A stretch of 64,000 nt of DNA from contig NC_088313.1 in NCBI RefSeq assembly GCF_910592395.1, positions 9,240,501 through 9,304,500 on the forward strand, in the 5' to 3' direction. Positions 10,901 to 22,900 of this stretch are shown here, piece after piece. Under the pieces are notes generated by a model that was given only the letters and a program-made list of their open reading frames with translations, did no database searches and had not been told where the DNA came from. Numbering within the stretch: the first letter of the stretch is position 1; each line of letters starts with the position of its first letter. Made by a program: the position numbers and the translations under genes. This stretch comes from Lineus longissimus. Lineage: Eukaryota > Nemertea > Pilidiophora > Heteronemertea > Lineidae.

Positions 10901-13900
10901 TCGGTCGTCGTCTACACAGTCCTATAAATAGAGAAGACAGAGCTTAAATGAGTACAATAGCAGTGTCTGTGAGTGGATGGATTAAACCAAATACAAAATC
11001 AGGGTTTTTCTTTTCTCAACTATGCTGATCGTGGCCCTGATTCGATCATATTCACAATCCCTGCTTGCAAAATTATTAGACTCACAAAAATAAAGGGTTT
11101 TACAGTACTGATAAGAAACTTACCATCCTATAGAAGGGAGTGCTGCTCTGGAATAGCTCCGTGTCTGCTCCTGTTTCAAGGTCAAGTTCGGTGAGAGAGA
11201 ACGGATGAACCTCTCTATTCAGATTGGGGAAGATGACGTGATTACCATCAGATTTCGGATACAGAACCTCTGGAAGTATGTCAAATTTAATCAAGCGTGG
11301 AATAAGTCTTTCTATCAGTTCCTACTCTGCATCCGATGCACATTGCATACGGTAGAATGCAAATGTTGAAACTAGCCAAATGAAACAGGCCAAACTAAAC
11401 GAACTAAATTCACATTCTAAACATGAAATTGAAGATCACGTTTAGATGTAGTATGATTGTAAAGCATTGGGTTGATATTTGCATGAAATGAAAAAGCACT
11501 TTTATTCACTCAGGCCCATTTAATTTGGCACGTTTAAGTTTTAAACCAGCCAAAATAAACAACAAAATTGAACGGGACTATGTGAATAATAATATATTTT
11601 ATGCCATAAACATACTTGACCGAATCCTGCAATGAATATTACATGTAAACTTGATCTTTCAGTAAAGGTTTAAGGCGTTCATTTGGATCGTTTAGTTTGG
11701 CTTGTTTCATTTGGCTTGTTTCAACATTTAAACACTACCCATTGCATACCACCAACATCTGAGTAAGACAACTGGTTGTCCAGTACATCAGACACTGACA
11801 GCATCCTAACCACTGCTAAGAAAAGAAAACTGAGGTGGTTTGGTGATGTCACGTGAGACTAGGGAACGCTTTCGATTACCATCTTTGCAGGGCACCGACA
11901 AGGGTGACTGTTGACAAGGCTGACCAAAGAGACAATTTGAAATAAATAGTACTGGTCTGGATGAAAGACCAGTGATCTGATCCCACTTTTCAGAAGTGCT
12001 GCATCCTCAATAGCTCAGGGTCGTCAAAATGGCCACATACATTTAGCTACAAATGATGTTGACATGCAGTGCATCAAAAGCTTTTGATGATGATGATGAT
12101 GTAGACATGCAGTGTATCAAAAGCTTTTTATGACTTTTCAATTTTTTGAGAACCCAGGAAGATCATGTAACACATTGCAATGCAAATACTCACGTGTTCC
12201 ACTCATTGAAAATGCATGAAGGTCAAGGTCAAACTTCTTCAACAATTTCCCAGTCAACGGATTAAAAACTTTCAATGTCACATCACTTTGTTCTGTGTCT
12301 TCGTTGAATACCAATGCTGCTAGTTTATCGCTCGACGTTGCTGCTAAGTAACAATGCATTTTGCCTGGATTTTTATCAATGACTTTGACCTTTGCGATGT
12401 ACTTCTTTGTCTTTTTGAATTGATTGGGTTCAAGGATGTAGAAATGTTCCGTATTCTTGCGAAAGTATATGACCAGGTTCTTGTGGCCTGAAAATGGAAA
12501 ATCAATATTTCAGTAAGTTAGTCAGGTTTGATTAGTTAATGAATTCTAGAATGAGTTTTAGGGACAGTACAATTCCAATGGAACATACAGCGCTGCACAC
12601 GGAGGCTTAAAATAACTCAGAATATATGTCACGATGGCTGAAATGTTGTAAGAACAGATGTCACGTCTCTTGGCACAATGCATAATTTTGTCAGAGATGT
12701 GAGTAACCCGGACTTGTTATGTCACAAATGCTGAGCATTTAGATTGGTCCCTTTAGCAACTTTAGCCTATTACCATTAGGCCTGAGGCGGCCACTGCCGG
12801 GGGCCTTATTTTAAACGGTTTTATTTTTGCAATCCTTCTTCCTTGACCAGAACTTTGGAATTGTATTTTCTTTGGCTAGAAATAGGTTTTAGTCATTTAA
12901 CGACGCCAAAAATTTCTAACTGTTGGTTTTTCATATGAGTTGTCTTTTACAGTCATAAATTACACAAATTTGATTGGTAGTATGGACAAGCAGATTCATT
13001 TCAATAAAATATTCCATGTTTGAAAATCGTCGGCCAACTTCTGTTATATACGTTGTCCCTATATATAAGTTCCCGCCAGTAGGTCAGTGTGTAACCATTA
13101 TTGGCCAGTTCTTGGCCACTCTCTGTAATGTTATCAAGAGAGTGGTTGAGTCACTCTATAGCAACTACAGAGAGCCAATGCACATGCTGGGGAATTTCAA
13201 ACAAAACGGCCTAAACCGACCTCTCATAAATTCAGGAGCAAGGGTGTAGAGCTCGGCTGGTGGGGAAGCTATTGGAAGCTGGTGGAGTTTAGTCCATGTT
13301 CCTATCTGCCAGATGTACAGTGACTTGTCCGTCATAGCCATGAGCTTTTCGTAATCCGGGGAGAGACAGATGGGCACTGAAACAGACAGGTATGTTAGGA
13401 AATTTTGATTGTAAATGAATGCACATGTTAACAATGTCACATAACGCCCATTCCAGTTTTTACATGCACTTCTCAAAATGTACTCTAGTGGTGGAACTCG
13501 AATGTAGGGCAAAAAAATGGCCATCTTAAAGGGACACTAAGGCTGGCCTCTATAGGCAGCAGCTAGGCAGGCAAGATAAAGTCACACAAAGACGCCAAAA
13601 GGTGTCTCTCCCATCTCAAAGTACATAAAAACTATTCACGTTTATACGAGGAATATATTTAGAGGTGAATCACACATATTCCCCTTACTGCGCATATCAG
13701 TCACTCTATGATTTTACCCTTTGATGTTTCCGGCAGACATTATAACAACAAAATCGACAGAGCCTGACCCCATAACTTGACACTGTCCAGCCAAAAGAGG
13801 TTGCTCATCCGAATAGAGACATATTTGCTTTTTGGCTGAGCTTTGGCTTTTGCCATCGGTAAGGGAAAGTGACACTGTCAACAAAACTAATGAGCCAAAC

Positions 13901-16900
13901 ATTAGATTCGCTGACAGTGTGCCCTACAATCGAGTTCCACCACGAGAGACGCCGATCAGGAAAAAGACATATTATGATGATGATGACAATGATGAAATAT
14001 TCAAGGAATTCCAAAGTTTCTAGACATACCAGGCAAGTGAAACATTTCGTGGTCCAGTTCCAGCTTGTGCTCAATCTCCGGACCATAGATCGTGATGATT
14101 TCAAGCTGCATCTTACAACTATTGATGATGAAGTTGTTGTCCTTGGTGATGCACAGGAAGTCGGGAACCACAACCTCAGGGTCATAAATCATCCGCCTTA
14201 TCTCGAGGCCAGTGTCCATGTCCCAGACAATCATTGTGTGACTGGAGTCTGATGAGGCAGAAAACCACTTGATCAGTTTTATCATGATACACAAAAAACA
14301 CCCACCCTTAAATACCTCAATTGTCACATTACAGATTATCATAAAGATATTGCACCCGATTATTGATCAAAGAAATGTTAAACAGCGTTTATCCAAATAA
14401 ACTTCTTGATACAGTTCCTCCAAAAAACTTCCATTGTGATAGGAAAGCCGCCAGCCATTGGTTAAATCGTAATCAACTGCCAAGGTGTCAAAGCTACATA
14501 GCAGGTTGCAGCTACAACATCTGCCTTCTCTGTTCATGACTTTCGATCAATCTAATCATACACCCTGACCCAGCCATTTACTCCAAGACCCTGTACTCAC
14601 ATGAAACAACTCTCTTTTTATCTGGAGACACCGCTATCGCCACGATAGTGTCACTGTGACCAAGAAGTTTTGTGATCATGGCACCTCCAGAGGGATGGAG
14701 AAACCCTTAATGAACAACAGAAATGTTTGAGGAATAAAACAATTCCTACGATAAATGATACATTTGTCAACATGGTCAAGATGTAACAACCAATGTCTGT
14801 TGAAAATACCCTACTTCACTTTTTTGTAATCATCATAACATGAATAAAGAGAAAGTATCATGAACTGCAAATAAATCAAATTGAATCTAAAAATTTTTCT
14901 CAAGAACATCATACCTTTATTTGCCACAAAACATCTAAATGGTGGGTTCTGACACTTCTGCACCAAATTTCTAACATTGGCCATCTCCGCGTCTAATTTC
15001 ACCGACATTAGCCTACCGCATAACTGCACCGGTAACTGCCCTATGTCCGGAGCAATGCCCTCTATGGAAGCACGGAATGCATTGCACACGATATCGAGTT
15101 CCTTATCACTGATGCCGTGTTGTTTTGCGAACAGGAAGTCATTCAGGACACTGAAAAGATTGTGTGTACATCAATACAGATTTTGTGTATACATCAATAC
15201 ACACTGTGTTTATCAATAAAGATGGTGTATATATCAATACATTTACTGACTATACGGACTTTAGGACTGTTATTCACCGCCGATAAGTCGGCATGAAACT
15301 GGACTAGGGGTTTTCCTTTTATCGTTGCAGTACCTACCTGTCAAATCCACTTGCCCTCGTCTTCTGATACAACCAATCAAAATTGCACAAGACCTCCTTC
15401 TTCAGCGTCTCAACATCTCCCGCCAACACAAGATGAAACGGCAATTCGGACAGTTTGCGATGGTTGAATAATGTCGCTTGGTTGTGCGCTGATTCCTTAA
15501 AGACGCATGGCTGTGGTTTGACCAATCGATCCTCTACCCCAGCGTTTCCTTTTTGATCCATAAAAGGTTTCTTGATGCTGTTGGCCCATTTCCCCAGGAA
15601 GTAATCTGCCATCGTTACATGCAGCTTTTCCCTAAATATTCAAGAGAAGAAGTTTAGAATATTCTTCATTGAGCCATTCGTATTCATATACCAGAACAAG
15701 AAAGTATTGGATTTATCTTAAACATATTAAGGTCAATAGACAATGGCCATGTCCATGAGGAAACATTGGCATTGTAACAAATCCATACAGAACTAGAAAT
15801 CAGGAAAGGAAGAAGATTTTACATGACAATCCAAATTTTCTGATACATGTAGTTACCTTATTTCCTTTTTCCTTAGGTATCTCTCTTCTGCAACTTCCCC
15901 GAACTCCCGATGGTACCACTGCTGAACAGTGGCACCATCTGCCCCTCGTTCTGTGAGGTACTCCTTCAGGTCGGCGTGTACTCGCACCCAGATGAGAGGA
16001 GGCAAGCGGCGGTAAGGCGGCGCTGAATACTGGTAGATGTCATTCAAGACATCATCGTCAAGGGAGAGAATGTCCTCTAGTTCATTCCGACTGATATAAG
16101 CAAGAAGAAAACTAGGAATTGTAAAACTGAACTAATCTCAGTTCATACAGAAAGGAAGCGAGTGATCATTCCCAAACTCTTCTTAGTGGAAGTAATTTTC
16201 CACTCATGCTCTTAGGTAAGGCCATATAAAATGAATTACCTGACTCTCATCAGAGTTGGTGAAAAGTTTGTCCAGTCGGGCAATTTATATATTATAGTTT
16301 ATATATAAATTTTGCCGCCAAAATGTTCTTATGACGTCATCCACCACAAAAAGGTCGATTCTGGAACTACTGGCAAATTGCCTAATAGTCTCTGCTGCAC
16401 GATCTGTGCTTGCGACCATGTAAAGCATGCTAGGTGGCACTACACCGTGTGGAGGATGGTATCAAGGGCAGCGTCAAATAGGCCCCGGGCAACTGACACG
16501 AGGTAGTCTTTCAGTTCCTGCTGAGGCCTAATCATACATAACAGGCACCATAATCTATACATTTCTTGGTTCAGATGAATCTCCAGAAGAAGTCTGCAGC
16601 ATTTTCATTGCATTTAATTCATAAGTTCACCGATAGGTGGCGCCACTTTTGACACCACTTGGATCCTGAAAATGGTAAATAATTGACCAAGAAATGGCAT
16701 GATGTGTGCAATCTTCAAACGGGCCTCAATAGGTTCAAAATGAATAATTTGGGAATGCCATTACCACCAGCAGATAGCCAAATGCATCTAGTTTCTTTAT
16801 TTGATGTGAAAACATGGGGTCATCTCGGCTATTTATTTGCTATATGGCCTAGAATTTGGACGAGCATAATTAACACTCGCAAAACTACGCCCAACCTCGC

Positions 16901-19900
16901 ATGGCAGATGGAAGGTATGTTACATATTGAGGCCAAACTGGGGATTGAGACCCGCTTCAAATGGCACAGCTGCTAGGCTCATAAAATTGCCAAAGATCCC
17001 TCTGCACATGGAAACTAAGACCAGGGTGTCAAACTAAATAGTATTTGGACCCATTCATGAACATGGAAACGCCCTGCGTCTTAAGAACTGCATTTCTCTG
17101 GGGGGACAAAACAGACCCTGTCCCCACTGTGTAGTGCCACCCTATTCGATGTATTGCAATGTCTGGCTTGAGCAAGGCTATGATGTCAATGGAGGGAAGA
17201 GAGCAGACTGACGTAACTGATATTTCATTCTTTTAAATCCATCATTATCGGCAACATTCATCAATGAAAATGGAATATTCAATCCTTCAAATATATCATA
17301 AAATATAAATTTTGACTTTGATGCGGGAGAATGCTCTTTTATAATTTATATATAAAATATTTCTAAAAATCGACCGGGCGCTTATGAGAATCAGGTAATT
17401 TATTTTATATGGCCTAGTGATCTTAATGAATGCAACCAATTTTGGTCTCATGATTTGGAATACAGTATAGGCAAAGGGTTGTCACCAACTTTGTCGCATA
17501 CCAAAAAATTTTCACACTCCACCTCACCTGAGCCCATTCTTTGAGGCTGTGATGTAGCCCAATCCATGGCTGATCAGTAAAAACCCGTGGTACTTCTCCA
17601 AACGCTCAAATAGCTTGTTAATAACGTCTTTTACAGAGCCCTGCAGGACTGCCGCGTTGACTTTGCTAAATGAGGACCACTTGAGTGCCTGGTCCACACA
17701 CAGTTTCAGAAAGAGGGGAATTGGGCATCGCATACAGGCTTCTTGTAACAGCGACCTCTGAGGATCTTGAAGCGTCCGATTTACCGACTTCATGTAGCCA
17801 TCCAGGATGCTGGAGATATCGGAAGTGGATAGTTTAGGCACAGCCATGAAACAATCTGCTTCCTTGATACGATTCTGAAAAATGGTAGTTTTTTTGTTGG
17901 AGTGAAAATTTGAGGACTTCTCTTTTTCTACATCTGTACACAATCTTGAACATTTTTGTTGCTACATTAGACACTAAAGTCACCGTTAACAGTAGAATCT
18001 TTTACCTTTTACATTTGCGATTTATCAAACCTTGGAAAAAAGCATAAAAGTTTACCTTCAGATGTGGCACGACACTGTACTTGTCATCAGGTATGACCGA
18101 AATCACAACATGGATATTTTTTGGCAGGGGCAGAGGTAACCAGTCCATGACTCGACCTTTGTGACTGTCGTCCAGCTGGTCTAGTGAGTCGAGGAAGAGA
18201 TAGAGTGAACTCTTAGCTTTGGAGAGGGCGGTAAGACTGTGGACGAAGAGCTCTTGGGCGTCCTTCATTGTCAGCTGGAAATATGTATAAATTGGTATGA
18301 CAACCACTAAATTCCAGATACACTGATATGTATTCCATCTGAACAAGGCGTAGAAACGGAAATGGGTAAAGGAGTACACAAACAAATGAAACGGCCAGGG
18401 GCCATTGTGCTCACCGTATACATCTTTTAGTAGGCAGGATCATGCTTAATTTAGAGGTGAATATGGTGAACACAATCAGGCATGAAGACTTTTTTTAGAT
18501 GTGTATTGATGTCAAGTAATAAGACAGGGCAGTATATATAAGTTTATGATCCAACCAATAATTGTCTATGACATCAACAAGATCAATATCGTGTGATTGC
18601 TAAGAGTCTCTGCAATAAAAAATTCATCGAAAAAAAGTCATTAATAAGCGAGATATTGCACGTCCTACTTTTTCAGTTTTGACCCCCTGGTGGCCAAATC
18701 AAGAATCAGATCAGGCCAAAATTCGGTGTCAGAGATTATCTGATGTAGGGGGTTACATGTACCAACTTTCAAGTTCATAGCTTTAGCAGTTAAGAAACGT
18801 GCCATAGTTACACTCGAACGGTCAATTTACGCCATTTGACCTCTGTGACCTAGAAAAGGAGGTCAAATCCAAAAATCATAGGAAATGTGATGTATCCTTG
18901 CTAGGAGTCCCTGCCATAAAATTTTATCGAAAACAATTCACTCAAATAAGCAAGATATTGCACTTCTTCCTTTTTCCGTTATGGCCCCCTGGTGGCCGAA
19001 TAAAGAATCAGATCGAACCAAAATTCAGCACCAGAGGCTATGTGATATAGGGGGTTATATGTACCAAGTTTCAAGTTCATAGCTTTAGTGGTTAAGAAAC
19101 GTGCCATAGTTTACACTCTAATGGCCAATTTACGCCATATGACCTCTGTGACCTTGAAAAGTAGGTTAAATTGAAAACCCGTATAATATAAAATGTATAT
19201 TTGCTATGAGTACCTACAACAAAGGTTTTATCGAAAACAAGTCATTTATAAGCGAGATACCACACTTTTTAGATTTCCACTTTTGGCCCCCTGGTGGCAA
19301 AGTTAGGAATCAGATCGAACCAAAATTCAGCACCAGAGGCTATGTGATATAGGGGGTTATATGTACCAAGTTTCAAGTTCATAGCTTTAGTGGTTAAGAA
19401 ACGTGCCATAGTTTACACTCTAATGGCCAATTTACGCCATATGACCTCTGTGACCTTGAAAACAAGGTCAAATTAAAAACCCGTATAATATAAAATGTAT
19501 ATTTGCTATGAGTACCTACAACAAAAGTTTTATCGAAAACAAGTCACTAATAAGCGAGATATCACACTTTTTAGATATCGACATTTGGCCCCCTGGTGGC
19601 CAAACAGAGAATCAGATCGGACCGAAAATCAGTGTCAGAGGTCAGCTGACCTAGGGCATTCTGTGCACAAAGTTTCAAGTTCATAGCCCTAGCAGCTAAG
19701 AAACGTGCCACTGTTAGGATATGACGACGACGACGACGACGACGACAACGACGACGACGACGGACACAGCGCTATCATATAGACTCCCCTCACGGTGAGC
19801 CAAAAAGGAGTGAAGTATTCTAGGATGCAAGAGTTTATAGAAGACTTCATAAAAATTTCACACTTAGAACACATCTCACCTCTTTTGTTTCCCCATGCAG

Positions 19901-22900
19901 ATTTGACAACGTCTCTGGTTTCTGAGCCAGCAACTGCTCACAAACGCTCAACAAAAGTTGTCTGATGCTCGAGGAGTCTGATGTTGTCCCGATGAAACGT
20001 ACTATAACAGACATATTCTCTGATTGGGATGACATTATTTTCTGCAGACACTTTGCCATCAGGGCTGTCTTGCCAGAGCCAGGTTGCCCACAAATGACAA
20101 GGGGATACCTGTAAGATAAATGGCATAATTAGGAACCTGATGACGAGTTTCCATAAGGGACGTTATCATCATCATCATCATCATCATCACTGCATCATGT
20201 CCATAAAAAAATTTGAAATACATTGCATTACTGTAATTCTTACAGAAGGCTACTAACCTGTTAACTCTGTCCATGATCTTACGCATAATTTGATTGATTA
20301 GTTCCTCCCGGCCATGGAAACTCTTGCACTTCATCTGAGCAAACTGTGCATGCTGTATGGCTTCCATTGTCAGTCGGTCCTTGATCTCCATGTGTTGTTT
20401 ATCCTCAATTCCCCGTAAGATGAGCTCTGTCATTTTCTCGTAGAAGTCAATCATGAATTTCTTGAGGTAGTTGGCATGCTCTGTAATATGATAGTATCTG
20501 TATAGTATTAGTAAATCACGACACAACATTTGGTTGTTTTTCAAATGAGAAAGAAAATTACTCTTTATTATAGCCACTGACACCGAGGACAACTTGATCC
20601 TGAGCAGAATACACCAAGGCAAAACAACACCAAAGTGACAAGCTGAAACTATACATGTATGGTTCCTTTAGCTTACCTGAAGCACATTTCCAACAAACGA
20701 ACCTACCCTCACCCATCCCACCCTACCCAACTACATGTACACTGGTAATGTTCTCTCAAAACGTTCATGACATTATTACCTGCAACAGAGGGGTCCACAC
20801 CATTTTCTGTCCACCTCACATGGTAGCTAGTGATATTTGATGCTGGCAATTTTGATGGTATGCTCTCCTTCCTGAAATCCAAGATACAAGTGACTTTATT
20901 TGGCCTACATAGGACATCCCAGTTGAGAGAGATGCAAATCCAAGTGTCATTGAGCGTGGTTGCATATGCATGGTCAGGCAAAATATCCCATCAACAGGAG
21001 TAATACGAGAAGCTTGTTATGCACACTTCCTACAAGGCGAAGCAACAACACCAAATAACTCATTCCCTACCTGACATGAGGAAAATGTTATAGACTTGCA
21101 GTCGAAATCTGTCAGGCAAAGGTGAGGGCGACCGATACCTATCAAACCAAGGTTTGGTGTCATTTAATGACAGACACCGACCACTTTAAGACATAGATAC
21201 CTCGAGAGCAGCACTTCCTTACTTGAGTTTGCTGATCAGTCCCTGCACTTCAACATCTAAACTTCCTCCTTTCATGTCAATAAATCGTCCTGCCAGCTGG
21301 CTGCCCTTTGACCTTTTCTCAAGGTCATCTATAGTGCGATTGAACCAGTAGCAATGCTTGTCAGGATTCTCAGCTTGAAGAATACCATTGGCTATCTCAT
21401 CATGTGTCACTAAAAACAATCAATCAGAGATTTTAAACCTTTTAGGTGTGTTTACAGCGTACAGTCCTTCCAGAAAGTAAATGTCCACAAGTTTTTTTGG
21501 TATCACACAGATAGAATAAGATAACTGAATGCAGTTTTCAGCAGCGAATGGTATATCTAGTTGGTCATGTATCTGATATATTTGGACCAAGCTAATCTTG
21601 TCTCTTCGTTATGTAACAGGTAATTTTAAATTTAAAATTGCTTTCATTTCTATAAAATTCCTGCTAAATTCTTTCATTTTGAAGATCAGTTTTAGCTCGC
21701 TACATGAGATTGTTTTTTTCAGACAGCTGATGACCTTTGAGAACACCCCTCATAGTTAGCAATGCAGTCAGTCAGGGTCTTTATGGTCAACTCAGCACAT
21801 ACATGAAGGGTTAGGGGTATTTATCAAAGGTTAGGGAAGAGATTAAAAAAATGACATAAAAATCCTAAGCAAAAATGTGCATTTGTCATGACTATCAAAC
21901 ACACTCTATGGAATTGAAAGTGCCAATAAATGATGGTCATAAAGCACAGTTCATGGGCTCATTTTAACTTTTGAAAAGGCACATGAAATAAAAAGTGATT
22001 TTTGGACCTTTTTTGAAATGTTTGTTACATAATGAAGGGATGCAATTAGGTGCATTCAAATACAACAGATATATGACCAACTAAATATACCATACTCTGC
22101 TGAAAACTGCATTCAAATATCTTATTTTATCTCTGTGATATTTAAAAAAAAGGACATTTACTTGTCGACTGTTTACATGTAAGGGCAGAGTCACGTATTA
22201 CAACAGCATAGTCAAATACATGCAGAGCATACTAAGAAATCAAGTTGTGGTTAATATTTTCATGGTTATGAAGCAAATGAAAGCAAATTTGAAATTCAAT
22301 CTCTGGTCAATTCGAAATCACCAAAGCCGACCCATTGCAGGAATATGCTTTTGGATAATATATTAATGAAAATATGGTACCAGCAGCCAGTTAAAAACTT
22401 GTTATTCAGTTGGTCTAGATCACTGTGTACCTGCAGGTAACTCATGGCTTTAGTCTCCCTTCAAAGCATCTTACCTGACCAGAGATATTTTATCTTGTCA
22501 GCCCCAGACAGAACCTGGGAAGCAGCAGAGCTCAGGGTCGACTGTATCATTTCAAAGTCAGCCCACCATTTGTCTTGAGCCTGAAATTGGAAATTGCTTT
22601 TTCTGGGCACCCATTCATACTGGTAGTTCCCATCAACCACTGACTATGTTATCAGATCAGGAGTGACCGTCTCATAACTTTTAAGTGTTCAACTCAAGGT
22701 CACACCTTTGCTACTCTCTGGGTGGGGCTGAGCCCCCTTTCCAAAGTTTCTGGATCCACCACTGAAAACTCACCTCTTTTTTCTTTTCTGGCTCTTCATT
22801 ATTGATGAAGTAAGGCAATCTGGATGTAATCGGTTGGAGTGTGTATACATTAGGCAAGCTGTTTTTGTCTTCTTTGTACCAATCAAGGAGCTGATTTTTC

